This document shows positions 18,691 to 27,428 of a stretch of 64,000 nucleotides of DNA, piece after piece (position 1 is the first letter of the stretch; each line of letters begins with the position of its first letter). The position numbers and the translations under genes were made by a program. The stretch is from Pelobacter propionicus DSM 2379 (GTDB taxonomy: Bacteria; Desulfobacterota; Desulfuromonadia; Geobacterales; Pseudopelobacteraceae). A model generated the notes under the pieces. That model worked only from the letters and a program-made list of their open reading frames with translations, did not search any database and was not told the origin of the DNA. The stretch covers positions 62,001 through 126,000 of the forward strand of contig NC_008609.1 of the NCBI RefSeq assembly GCF_000015045.1, given 5' to 3'.

Positions 18691-20694
18691 ATGGAGCAGG
18701 AGCTGGCTTCACCCTGTCTGCTGATAGTGGCCGCCGCGCTTGTGGCGGCCCTGTCCGGTGTTCCGCTGTTGATTTCTCCGCCATCGGGCGGGGTTCGTGG
18801 TCAACGGTCGGCAACAGTCCTCATGCTGATCGCCGCCTGCACCGGCCTGACCGGGGCGATACTAGTGCTTCTCTCCGCTGCATCAGAAACCTATCAGCTC
18901 TTCTGGTCACTCCCCTTCGGCCGGGCCGAGATCGGCATCGACCCGCTCTCGGCCTGGTTTCTGCTCCCCATCTTCCTGATTCCCGGCTGCGCCTCCCTGT
19001 ACGCCCGCGGCTACTGGCCCGCCGAATCCCATCCCGGCAACGTGCGGCGCATGACCTTCTTCTTCGGCCTGATGACGGCCGCCATGGCCGGCGTGGTCCT
19101 GGCCCGCGACGCCGTCACCTTCCTGTTCGCCTGGGAGATCATGGCCATCTCGGCCTACTTCCTGGTCTCCACCGAGGATGAAAAGCGCGAGGTGAGCGAG
19201 GCCGGCACCCTGTACCTGATCACCACCCACATCGCCACCCTGGGCCTGTTCGCCCTCTTTTCCCTGCTGAACCTGCTGGATGGTTCCTGGCTCTTCCCGG
19301 CTACCGGCGCCCTGGATGCCTCGTCTCCCCTGGCAACGGCCGTTTTCCTGGCCGCCCTGCTCGGTTTCGGCATGAAGGCCGGCATCATGCCGCTGCACAT
19401 CTGGCTCCCGTCGGCCCACGCCAATGCGCCCAGCCACGTTTCCGCAGCCCTGTCGGGGGTCATCCTCAAGGTGGGTATCTATGGCCTGGTGCGCACCCTC
19501 TCCTTCTTCCACGGTCTTCCGCTTTGGTGGGGATACATCGTGCTGCTGCTGGGGATCGTTTCCGGCGTGGCAGGAGTGGCCTTCGCCATCGGTCAGCACG
19601 ACCTGAAGCGGCTCCTGGCCTATCACAGCATCGAAAACATCGGCATTATCACCATGGGGCTGGGGGTGGCGCTGATCGGGCGGACCATCGACTCGCCGGC
19701 CATGGTGCTCCTGGGCATGGCTGGAGCGCTGCTGCATGTCCTCAACCATGCCGTGTTCAAGGCGCTGCTCTTCATGGGGGCCGGCTCCATCATCCACGCC
19801 AGTGGTACCCGCGAAATCGACCTGATGGGGGGGCTTGGCCGCAAGCTGCCCGCTACGGCCCTGCTGTTCGGGGTGGGCGCGGTGGCCATCTGCGGTCTGC
19901 CGCCGCTGAACGGCTTTGTCAGTGAACTGCTGATCTATCTGGGCTGTTTCAGGGGGGTGCAGGGGGACGGCAGCAGTGCTGCCATGACCGCCCTGGCCGC
20001 GCCGGCTCTGGCGCTGATCGGCGGGCTGGCCGTGGCCTGCTTCGTCAAGGTCTACGGCATCGTTTTCCTGGGAATGGCACGCACGCACAAGCATGGACAG
20101 GGACATGAGGCCGGCTGGCAGATGCTGCTCCCCATGGGGCTGCTGGCGCTGGTCTGCCTGGCTGTCGGCCTGTTCCCCGCTCTCCTGGCCGGCCTGCTGG
20201 AGAATGCCTCCCGGGCCTTCCTGCCGACCGGGATGCCTGCCCTTCAGCCGCTGGCCCTTCTGTCGCCGTTTGGGATGGTGACGCTCATGGCCCTTGGCCT
20301 GCTGACCCTGATGGCCGCTCTGGCCCTCTGGTACCGTTGGCGGTTGGCCCGCGCGCCCAGGGGAGAAACCATCACCTGGAGCTGCGGCTACCAGCGCCCG
20401 GCGCCCCGCATACAGTACAGCGCCTCCTCATTTGCCCAGATGCTGACCGGACTGTTCTCCTTCGTGCTGCGACAGGAGAGCCAGCTTCCCGCCATTGCCG
20501 GGCCCTTTCCCCGGGCCAGCCGCTTCCACAGCCACGTTCCCGAGGCGGTGCTGGAGCTGGTTTACATTCCGGCCCTGAAGCGCCTGCACCGGCGTTTCAG
20601 CGGGGTGCGCCGGTTGCAGGGGGGGCTGCTGCAGCAGTACATGCTCTACATCCTGCTGACCCTGGTGGCGCTGTTTCTCTGCGACTCCATCTGA
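18691..20694 (+). CDS. HyfB/HycC-like proton-conducting antiporter subunit
   Basis: 667 residues with about 14-16 transmembrane helices. The NuoL/MrpA-family core is clear: FAWEIMAISAYFLVS, GFGMKAGIMPLHIWLPSAHANAPSHVSAALSG (with the helix-7/8 Lys and His) and HDLKRLLAYHSIENIG. The C-terminus TWSCGY...RIQYSASSF is typical of hydrogenase-4 subunit B. In Hyf, Hyc and Ehr complexes such subunits move protons or sodium in step with a peripheral redox module. No HyfC-I-like genes follow; the next gene is nhaA on the other strand. It is therefore an orphan subunit, possibly joining partners encoded elsewhere. Confidence 0.85.
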   Translation: MEQELASPCLLIVAAALVAALSGVPLLISPPSGGVRGQRSATVLMLIAACTGLTGAILVLLSAASETYQLFWSLPFGRAEIGIDPLSAWFLLPIFLIPGCASLYARGYWPAESHPGNVRRMTFFFGLMTAAMAGVVLARDAVTFLFAWEIMAISAYFLVSTEDEKREVSEAGTLYLITTHIATLGLFALFSLLNLLDGSWLFPATGALDASSPLATAVFLAALLGFGMKAGIMPLHIWLPSAHANAPSHVSAALSGVILKVGIYGLVRTLSFFHGLPLWWGYIVLLLGIVSGVAGVAFAIGQHDLKRLLAYHSIENIGIITMGLGVALIGRTIDSPAMVLLGMAGALLHVLNHAVFKALLFMGAGSIIHASGTREIDLMGGLGRKLPATALLFGVGAVAICGLPPLNGFVSELLIYLGCFRGVQGDGSSAAMTALAAPALALIGGLAVACFVKVYGIVFLGMARTHKHGQGHEAGWQMLLPMGLLALVCLAVGLFPALLAGLLENASRAFLPTGMPALQPLALLSPFGMVTLMALGLLTLMAALALWYRWRLARAPRGETITWSCGYQRPAPRIQYSASSFAQMLTGLFSFVLRQESQLPAIAGPFPRASRFHSHVPEAVLELVYIPALKRLHRRFSGVRRLQGGLLQQYMLYILLTLVALFLCDSI

Positions 20695-20763
20695 CCTCTT
20701 CTCCCGATGGCCTTTGGGATCTCGACAGCCAGATCAGGTGGCCATGATAATGCCCGCCTCCGC

Positions 20764-21912
20764 TCATGTGATGCGCTTGACGTTCATGATCCTGCCGGCT
20801 GCCAGGGCCAGAACGGCGCAGCCGGCGCTCATCAGGGCGCCCATCTTGGCTGCCCCCTGACGGGCCGGATCGGTGAATGCCTCGCCGGCCACGAACAGCG
20901 CAACGGTCAGGCCGATGCCGGCGATCAACCCGACCAGCGCCAGTTCCTTCCCACCCACCCGTGAGGGGAGCGGATAACCGAGCCGCCTGCCCAGCCACCC
21001 CATGAAGAAGATCCCCCCGGTTTTTCCGATGACCAGCGACGCCAGAACCAGCCAGGTGGCTGCTCCAATGGAACCGAACGTCACTCCTGCATTTGCCAGG
21101 CCGAACAGGAACAGTCCGAAATCGACCATCACCTTCCATTCGTGCTCGAAGCTTGCCAGGGGTGACAGATCCCGCATATCCTCTTCGAACAGATGTTTCT
21201 TTTCGCGGTGAGGGTGGGGGAGGAACGGCACGATGAATACCAACGCCAGTGCGGGATGCAGGTGGGCCATGAATAGCCCCGCCCAGGACAGCCCCCCGCC
21301 CAGGATGATATAGGGCCAGTAGCTCTGCGCGTTGCCTCGACGCAGCAGCGCCGCTGCCCCCATGCCGCTCAGGACCAGCACCAGCCATTGCGGCGCCGCC
21401 GGCAGGTTGGGGTCGGGGTAGAACAGGGCGATGATGGCCAGGCCGATGGCGTCATCGGCGATGGCCAGCAACAGCAGGAAGGAGATGGCGGGATGCCGTT
21501 TGCCGAAAACCAGGCTGGCGACCAGCCAGGCCAGGGCGATATCCGTTGCCGTGGGAATGCCCCATCCCCGCAACAGCGAGGGATCGCCCATCAGGGCGTT
21601 GAGAACCACATAGACCAGCACCGGCCCGACAACGCCGCCAATCGTTGCCAGGAGCGGATTGACCGCCTTGCGCAGCGGGTATAGGTCCCCGCCCGGCAGG
21701 CAGCTCTGGGTGATTTCCGCGGCGGCGATGCCGAAAAACAGGACCATGAAGAAGTCATTGACGATGAAGTGGAAGCTGAAGGGGCCGAAGTTCCGGTCGT
21801 GGTCGAAATGCTGGTAGCTCTCGGGCGAGATGTTGGCCCAGACAAGGGCGACGATCACGCCGGAGATGAGCGGTATGGAGAATTCCCGCAGCATGTTGAG
21901 ATGTCGTTTCAC
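20764..21912 (-). CDS. nhaA: Na+/H+ antiporter NhaA
   Basis: 382 residues, standard NhaA length. The crossed-helix motif GWGIPTATDIALAW and the ion-binding Asp pair in LAIADDAIGLAIIALFY are present, as is FFGIAAAEI. It exchanges cytoplasmic sodium for external protons in the inner membrane. The GTG start overlaps the deaminase stop by four bases, so the two are one transcript. It faces the HyfB-like gene tail to tail across about 70 bases. Confidence 0.93.
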   Translation of the reverse strand: MKRHLNMLREFSIPLISGVIVALVWANISPESYQHFDHDRNFGPFSFHFIVNDFFMVLFFGIAAAEITQSCLPGGDLYPLRKAVNPLLATIGGVVGPVLVYVVLNALMGDPSLLRGWGIPTATDIALAWLVASLVFGKRHPAISFLLLLAIADDAIGLAIIALFYPDPNLPAAPQWLVLVLSGMGAAALLRRGNAQSYWPYIILGGGLSWAGLFMAHLHPALALVFIVPFLPHPHREKKHLFEEDMRDLSPLASFEHEWKVMVDFGLFLFGLANAGVTFGSIGAATWLVLASLVIGKTGGIFFMGWLGRRLGYPLPSRVGGKELALVGLIAGIGLTVALFVAGEAFTDPARQGAAKMGALMSAGCAVLALAAGRIMNVKRIT

Positions 21913-22523
21913 GTTTGCTCCTTTGAAACCCGGTTGCGTCGGGCCGCTGTCGGACCGCTGTTGTAGATTACGCCCCCCTTTGTCGCGTATTCACGCAGCA
22001 CCGAGCAGGCCTCGTGGCGCAGCAGGTCGCGCTCTACGCTGATGCCGCGCCGGCCCAGCGCCCCTACCCAGTCGGAAAGCTTGGGCCCTTCGTCGAAACC
22101 GACGGCACGGGCATCCCGGTCACGCGCCCCGCACACCAGTCCGCTCACGCCCGACCAGGGGATGGCGCCGAAGCACATGGCGCACGGTTCGGTGGAGGCG
22201 TACAGGTCGCAGGCCACCCGCCCACCATCGCCGATGTCGAAGCGTCCCAGCGCTTGCTGGGCGCAGGCCAGGGCCACCATCTCGGCGTGCAGCAGCGAGC
22301 AGTTGGAGCTTGCCACCAGGTTGATGCCGGGTGCGATCAACATACCGTCACGGCCAAACACGGCGGCGCCGAAGGGGCCACCGCTGCCATGGCATACGTT
22401 GAGGCGGGAAAGCTGGATAACGAACCCCATTCGCTCCAAAGGGGTGGGAAACGTTCGCGGTGAACTGGCCAGGAAAGGCTCCACCCAGTCGGGGAAGCGG
22501 ATTGTCATGATGGGGATGGTCAT
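21909..22523 (-). CDS. nucleoside/guanine deaminase family protein (CDA fold)
   Basis: About 204 residues with the zinc site of the cytidine/deoxycytidylate deaminase fold: LLHAEMVAL (His and proton-shuttle Glu) and STEPCAMCFGAI (two zinc Cys). The length and the GINLVASSNCSLLHAE and ARDRDARAVGFDEG blocks suit guanine deaminase or nucleoside deaminase more than TadA. I moved the start to ATG 22523 (MTIPIMTIRF) because CAGGAACC gives a ribosome site; the longer frame begins in low-complexity sequence. It is the promoter-proximal gene of the pair with nhaA. Confidence 0.8.
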   Translation of the reverse strand: MTIPIMTIRFPDWVEPFLASSPRTFPTPLERMGFVIQLSRLNVCHGSGGPFGAAVFGRDGMLIAPGINLVASSNCSLLHAEMVALACAQQALGRFDIGDGGRVACDLYASTEPCAMCFGAIPWSGVSGLVCGARDRDARAVGFDEGPKLSDWVGALGRRGISVERDLLRHEACSVLREYATKGGVIYNSGPTAARRNRVSKEQT

Positions 22524-22757
22524 GGAGGTTCCTGAGGTGGTGGAGCTATGCCGGCCGAACTCCCCGTCCGGGGAGGCTGGAACCACGAATCTTTTTTCGC
22601 GACTCCAGGGCATGGACCACACACTATGTGGTGATGCCTTGTGCTACGTCGTAGCGGCGTTGTCTGAGCGCAGTGTACACAAGGCACGAATCGTAAGCGA
22701 TGCAATCGATGCTGTAAAGCCGAAAACTGACCAGATCCGCCGCGATGTCGGGAGTTG

Positions 22758-23294
22758 CTACTCGATCAGCAGGAATGCGTAGTGGTTGAGCTCCTGGTCA
22801 TACTGCCCCAGAACCTGAAGCGGGTAGTTGTACTTGGCAACGGTGGCGAACAGGTCCACCCCCATTCCCTCCGGGCTGGGGCGGGCCAGTTTCTTGTTGC
22901 GGCAGGCTGCGCGGGAGCTGGCGCACTCGCGGCAGAGGTTGCAGCTGTCCATGAAGAGCAGGAATGCCTTGGGGTAGCCGGCGATGAACACGGCCCGCTC
23001 CAGATCCACCAGGGCGCGGTTCACGTCACGCGACCAGGCGCGGCGCTCTTCCGGGTCGTTGAAGTGGCGCGAGAAGTGGAACAGCACTCCCAGGCGGAAT
23101 TCCCGGAAAAACTCGCGGCAATCGGCCAGTGGGGGGGTGTTGGGCGGCGAGGAGGCCGAGCCGTAGCTGTCGCAGCCGAACAGGCTCTTCATGCGCACCC
23201 ACTGGGCCACCACGATCTCCTGGGGGTCGATCCAGCAGTACTCGGAGAATCCCTTGCCGACAAAGATCTTCTGCAACAGGGCCTGGTCTGCCAT
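22758..23294 (-). CDS. DUF2284 domain protein (predicted metal-binding)
   Basis: About 178 residues. It carries the cysteine cluster SCNLCRECASSRAAC and the ARPSPEGMGVDLFATV end typical of DUF2284 proteins of anaerobes. The N-terminal block VAQWVRMKSLFGCDSYG keeps one Cys, but the usual CCPP is replaced by SSPP, so one presumed ligand set is reduced. ATG 23294 has AAGGGAG at proper distance; ATG 23300 is also possible. Function unknown, perhaps redox or corrinoid-linked. It stands alone, followed on the right by a large palindromic repeat. Confidence 0.75.
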   Translation of the reverse strand: MADQALLQKIFVGKGFSEYCWIDPQEIVVAQWVRMKSLFGCDSYGSASSPPNTPPLADCREFFREFRLGVLFHFSRHFNDPEERRAWSRDVNRALVDLERAVFIAGYPKAFLLFMDSCNLCRECASSRAACRNKKLARPSPEGMGVDLFATVAKYNYPLQVLGQYDQELNHYAFLLIE

Positions 23295-23320
23295 GGTCAT
23301 TGCTCCCTTATGCTACACAT

Positions 23321-23508
23321 GCGGCAGTCGGGGGCTGCCTGCGTTCGCGTGGACGGGCTATTTCTGTACTTCCAAGGCTTGATGAAGCTACAGCCGATAA
23401 ACTCAGCCCTTCGGGCTTCAGACAGTATCGGCTGTAGCCGCTTCATTTCGCCAGGAAGTACGACGAAATAGCCCTGATGCGCTCTCTCCGGTAGCCCCCG
23501 ACTGCCGC
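23321..23508. repeat. large palindromic intergenic repeat, copy 1
   Basis: A 188-bp element whose ends are inverted repeats (GCGGCAGTCGGGGGCT at the left, its complement at 23493-23508 on the right). Further nested arms are GGGCTATTTC/GAAATAGCCC, GTACTTCC/GGAAGTAC and GCTACAGCCGATA/TATCGGCTGTAGC around a central AGCCCTTCGGGCT hairpin, so the whole can fold as one long stem. A homologous copy in the same orientation is at 25204 and a shortened one at 30140. Copies 1 and 2 bracket the P5C dehydrogenase gene. Confidence 0.85.
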
Positions 23509-23544
23509 TTCTCTGTTCGAAAGTCGCGTCCGCCGGATGACGAA

Positions 23545-25137
23545 TCATGCTGTGTTTTCCGTGATCACCCGCGGGTCCATGAAGTGGGGCAGATAGTCGG
23601 GCCCGCCCGCCTTGCCGCCAAGCCCCGACATGCCCGAGCCGCCGAAGGGCTGGCGCTCTACAAAGGCGCCGGTGATCTTGCGGTTGAGATAGAGGTTGCC
23701 CACCCGGAATTCGCGGCGCGCCCGCTCCAGATGCTCCGGGTTGCGGCTGAAGATTCCGCCGGTCAGGGCGAAGCGGGTGGAGTTGGCCCACTGCATGGCC
23801 TGGTCGAAATCCCTGGCAGCCATGACCGCCAGCAGCGGCCCGAAGATCTCCTCTTGGGCGATGCGGTGCACTGGCGTGATGTTGCCGATGATGGTCAGCG
23901 GCACCCAGTACCCCTCGCCGGTGGGCACCGGGCTGGAGTAGAGCAGTCTCCCCTCCTGGCTGCTGATCCTGGCGTACTCCCGAATCCTGCGCTGTGCCGT
24001 TGCGTCGCATACCGCCCCCATCGGGAAGCCGGGGTCTTCGGCCGGGCCGATCTTCCACTTTCTGGCCGCCTCCACCAGGCGCTCCGTGAAACGCTCGTAC
24101 AGCGCGTCCGGTACGATGACCCGCGAGCAAGCCGAACACTTCTGCCCCTGGAAGGCAAAGGCCGAGGAGAGCAGGTGCGGGATGGCTAGGTCCAGGTCGG
24201 CGCTTTCGTCGATGATGATGGCGTTTTTGCCCCCCATCTCGGCGATGACCCGCTTGATGGCCTTCTGGCCCGGTTGGACCCGGGCGGCGCGCTCGATGAT
24301 ACGCAGGCCGGTTTCCAGGGAGCCGGTGAAGGCGATCAGGCTGATGTCCGGGTGATCCACCAGGGAGTCACCCACGATGCTCCCTCTGGCGGGAACGTAG
24401 TTGAAGACACCGGCCGGAAGATCAGCCTCGGCGAAGATCTCCGCCAGGTGGTGGCCGACGATGGGGGTCAGGCTGGAGGGCTTGAAGACCACCGGATTGC
24501 CGGTGACCATGGCTGCCGAAGCCATGCCCATGCTGATGGCCAGGGGGAAGTTCCAGGGGGCGATCACCGCCGCCACTCCCCGTGGCTCGTAGAGGTACAG
24601 GTTCAGCTCCCCGGCTGCGTGGCCGAGCCTGCGGGGAACGGCCAGACGGATCATCTCCCGGCTGTAGTACTCCAAAAAGTCGATGGCCTCGGCCACGTCG
24701 GCCTGGGCCTGGTCCCACTGCTTGCCGATCTCCAGCACCTGCCAGGCAGCCAACTCGAAGGCGCGCCTGCGGGTGATGGCGGCTGCCTTCAGCAGGTATG
24801 CGGCCCGTTCCCGGGGAGCGGTGTCGCGCCAGGAGGGGAAGGCTGCCCTGGCTGCTCCGATGGCCCGGTTCAGCTGGGCGACTCCGGCCTGGCAGACCTG
24901 GCCCAGTTGCTCGGAAGGCTTGGCCGGATTGACGGAGGGGAGCAGGTCGTTTGTCCTGATCTCCTGACCGTTGATGAACAGCGGATAGAGCGCGCCAAGG
25001 CGTGAGCGCACCTGGACGAGGGCAGCCGTGAAGGCGTCCCGCTGGTCGTGGCGGCTGAAGTCCGCCAGGGGGTGGTTGGCAAAGGGGGGCAGGTTTTCAG
25101 TGTCGATGCGTGCGCCCAGGGGCTTGCTGCTGTTCAT
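23545..25137 (-). CDS. pruA: L-glutamate gamma-semialdehyde (P5C) dehydrogenase
   Basis: 530 residues, the usual length for single-function P5C dehydrogenase. Aldehyde dehydrogenase landmarks: APWNFPLAI, FTGSLETG, EMGGKNAIIID, catalytic Cys in FQGQKCSACSR, EEIFGPLLAV. The C-terminal FGGSGMSGLGGKAGGPDYL is specific for the PruA/PutA branch. It oxidises glutamate semialdehyde to glutamate with NAD+ in proline and arginine breakdown. AAGGAG precedes the ATG. No proline dehydrogenase gene is next to it. The gene is a monocistron bracketed by two direct copies of the palindromic repeat. Confidence 0.9.
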   Translation of the reverse strand: MNSSKPLGARIDTENLPPFANHPLADFSRHDQRDAFTAALVQVRSRLGALYPLFINGQEIRTNDLLPSVNPAKPSEQLGQVCQAGVAQLNRAIGAARAAFPSWRDTAPRERAAYLLKAAAITRRRAFELAAWQVLEIGKQWDQAQADVAEAIDFLEYYSREMIRLAVPRRLGHAAGELNLYLYEPRGVAAVIAPWNFPLAISMGMASAAMVTGNPVVFKPSSLTPIVGHHLAEIFAEADLPAGVFNYVPARGSIVGDSLVDHPDISLIAFTGSLETGLRIIERAARVQPGQKAIKRVIAEMGGKNAIIIDESADLDLAIPHLLSSAFAFQGQKCSACSRVIVPDALYERFTERLVEAARKWKIGPAEDPGFPMGAVCDATAQRRIREYARISSQEGRLLYSSPVPTGEGYWVPLTIIGNITPVHRIAQEEIFGPLLAVMAARDFDQAMQWANSTRFALTGGIFSRNPEHLERARREFRVGNLYLNRKITGAFVERQPFGGSGMSGLGGKAGGPDYLPHFMDPRVITENTA

Positions 25138-25203
25138 TGCCGTCTCCTTGGTCTGCCGGGGCTAACATCAAAGCTCAGGTGTCTTCAGGATTCAACCTAG
25201 ATT

Positions 25204-25387
25204 CGGCAGTTGGGAGCTGCCTGCGTTCGCGCGGACGGGCCATTTCTGTAATTCCGAGACTCATTTCGCTACAGCCGATAAACTCACCCAAAGGGCCTCA
25301 GACAGTATCGGCTGTTGGCGCTTCATTTCGCCAGGAATTACGACGAAATAGCCCTGATGTGCTCTCTCCGGCAGCTCCTAACTGCCG
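25204..25387. repeat. large palindromic intergenic repeat, copy 2
   Basis: 184 bp, same orientation and layout as copy 1: ends CGGCAGTTGGGAGCTGCC and GGCAGCTCCTAACTGCCG, inner arms CATTTCTGTAATTCC/GGAATTACGACGAAAT, and GCTACAGCCGATAAACTC facing CAGTATCGGCTGT. Several changes in one arm are matched in the other (copy 1 stem AAGTAC becomes AATTAC on both sides), which points to selection for the folded form. Confidence 0.85.
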
Positions 25388-25400
25388 TCTTCAGGTTCAA

Positions 25401-25430
25401 ACGTAAAGCCTTGCCTGCACGGCTTTACGT
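25401..25430. other. perfect 10-bp hairpin in a gene-free stretch
   Basis: ACGTAAAGCC and GGCTTTACGT form a perfect stem around a 10-base loop. It lies between the pruA start and the cheW end. No T-run follows on either strand, so it is not a typical intrinsic terminator. The remaining sequence from 25431 to 25623 shows no gene. Confidence 0.4.
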
Positions 25431-25623
25431 CCCCTTCATCCCTGTATAAATTGTTCTGTTCGTGGTTGTGCCGAAGAGTTAGCTCTCCTCAAAGGATACC
25501 CGAGTTCAATTGCCTGTAAAGGTTTGCTCTGAGGGAAGGGTGCTGTCGTCGGGAATGAAATGGGGGGAACAGGCGGGAGGATGCTGCCGGAGAGGCGTGT
25601 CCGCTTGAGGGGTGAAAAGAAAG

Positions 25624-26067
25624 TCACTCTGTATGGGGTGGGGATGCGTTGATGGTAGCCGTGGCCTGCATGGTGATCGCCTCCGCGTCCAGCAGCCTGG
25701 CCTCCTCCCCCTCGGGCAGCGCCAGAAGCCCGATGATGAATGGTTCGTCCGCCACCTGGCGAAGTTCAACCTGGTCCGCCGTCACGATGCGCAGGGTTCG
25801 CCGCACCAGAAACGCCAGGGAGGCTATTTCGGGATGGAGCACGATTAGCTTCTCCGCTTCCCGCTCATCCGGCTGCCCCATGAAGGCCGCCAGATCCATG
25901 ACAGCGGTGATGGCGCCGCGGAAGCTCATGGCGCCCCGATAGCAGGAGGGCGCTGCCGGAACCGGCCAGAACTCTTTCGGCTCGCAGATCTCCGCCACCT
26001 GGCCCAACTCCAGGGCGTAGAGTCCTCCCGGCAGGGCGAAGATCAGGTAACGCGACCTGCTGCTCAT
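25624..26067 (-). CDS. cheW: CheW-like chemotaxis coupling protein
   Basis: 147 residues of a single CheW domain: [21 protein letters not shown] at the start and the mid-domain [22 protein letters not shown]. CheW proteins join receptors to the kinase CheA. Its ATG overlaps the receptor stop by four bases (ATGA), so it is the last gene of a cheR-mcp-cheW transcript. No cheA is present in the window. Confidence 0.85.
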   Translation of the reverse strand: MSSRSRYLIFALPGGLYALELGQVAEICEPKEFWPVPAAPSCYRGAMSFRGAITAVMDLAAFMGQPDEREAEKLIVLHPEIASLAFLVRRTLRIVTADQVELRQVADEPFIIGLLALPEGEEARLLDAEAITMQATATINASPPHTE

Positions 26068-27344
26068 GACCGTTCCTGCTCCCCAGGCGTGACCTGAAAA
26101 CGCTCCACCACGGTCAAGAGCTTTTCCGCCAGGTCGGCCAGATCCCTTGTCGCAAGGGCCATATCCTGCATGGCTGCCAGCTGCTCTTCCGTTGCCGCTG
26201 AAACCTGTTCCGTCGCGGCTGCGTTGCCGTCGGCCACCCTGGCGATCTCGTCCACCGCCTTGACCATGTTCCCCGACCCCTCCAGCTGCATATGGGAGAG
26301 GTCGGCGATGCTGGTGGCCCTGCGCTCCGTTTCAAGAACCGTCTTGATGATCTCCTGGAAGGCGCCGGCGGCGACGTCGATGCTCTTCTTCCCCTCGTTG
26401 ATGGTGCGAGAGCTCTCCAGGATGCTGTCGTGAAGCCGGTGGCTCTCCTCGCGCAGGCCCTCGATCATCTCGCCGATCTCCGAGGCTGAAGTTGCTGAGC
26501 CGTCCGCCAGTTTGCGCACCTCTTCGGCCACCACCGCGAATCCCTTGCCGTACTCGCCGGCCCGGGCCGCCTCGATGGAGGCGTTCAGCGCCAGCAGGTT
26601 GGTCTGGCGGGCAACCTCGCCGATGAAGATGGCCACCTTGCTGACTTTCTGCAGCCTGGCGTTGAAGGTGTCGAACTGCCGGCCGATGGCTTCCTGGCGG
26701 TCGAAGAAGACCTTCATCCGCTCCAGGGAGTCGGTGGCCTGGGTGCCGCCGTGCCGGGCGGTCTGGCTGGTTTCCCGTGCCGCGGCGGAGGTCTCCCTGG
26801 CTCGGGCAGCCACCAGTTCGATGGAGATGGCCATCTCGCGGATGGTTTGGGAACTCCGCTCCACCATCTCGGCCTGGGTTTCAGCCCCGTGGGAGATCTG
26901 CTCGATGGTGCGGGCCACCTCTTCGGTGGACGCGTTGATCTCCATGGCGGTGGAGTTGATCTCGCGGGCCGAATCGGTCAGCTGGCGCGACGTGGTCTTG
27001 ATGTGCCCCACCAGGTCGCGCAGGTTCTGGAGCATCAGGTTGATCAGGCTGGCCAGGTCGTGGGTCTCGTCCGGGATGCGCGAGGGGGATAAGGCAACGT
27101 CACGGGTCAGGTCGCCCCGGCTGATGGATTCGGCCGCCTGCGCGAGCCTGCCGATGTTGGCGGTGAAGCGTTTGGAGAAGAGCCAACCCAGGATCAGGCC
27201 GGCTGTCAGCGCCACGACATACCCCAGGATGCTGCTGATTGCCGGCGAATAGCCCAGCAACCCCACCAATTGGGGGCTGAATGCTACCGCGGCCACGACC
27301 ACGATGAATCCGAGAATGAATTTATAGCCTATGGGGATACGCAT
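26064..27344 (-). CDS. methyl-accepting chemotaxis protein without a periplasmic domain
   Basis: 426 residues. Two hydrophobic helices lie close together near the N-terminus ([24 protein letters not shown] and [21 protein letters not shown]), leaving no room for a ligand domain outside the membrane. A HAMP-like segment and a long signalling coiled coil follow, with the conserved tip [38 protein letters not shown]. It probably senses an internal or membrane signal. It lies between cheR and cheW. Confidence 0.9.
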   Translation of the reverse strand: MRIPIGYKFILGFIVVVAAVAFSPQLVGLLGYSPAISSILGYVVALTAGLILGWLFSKRFTANIGRLAQAAESISRGDLTRDVALSPSRIPDETHDLASLINLMLQNLRDLVGHIKTTSRQLTDSAREINSTAMEINASTEEVARTIEQISHGAETQAEMVERSSQTIREMAISIELVAARARETSAAARETSQTARHGGTQATDSLERMKVFFDRQEAIGRQFDTFNARLQKVSKVAIFIGEVARQTNLLALNASIEAARAGEYGKGFAVVAEEVRKLADGSATSASEIGEMIEGLREESHRLHDSILESSRTINEGKKSIDVAAGAFQEIIKTVLETERRATSIADLSHMQLEGSGNMVKAVDEIARVADGNAAATEQVSAATEEQLAAMQDMALATRDLADLAEKLLTVVERFQVTPGEQERS

Positions 27345-27428
27345 GGTATGCCTCCAGAATGTGGCGGTAGATTCAGGCCGGGTGCCGGCCGTGACTGGTC
27401 ACGAGCCACGGACAACCAGTCACCGGCG

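Noticed and set aside
18907-20106. 399-residue minus-strand frame opposite the HyfB-like gene
   Set aside because: Gln/Gly/His-rich composition with no motif, while the opposite strand has a clear membrane family.
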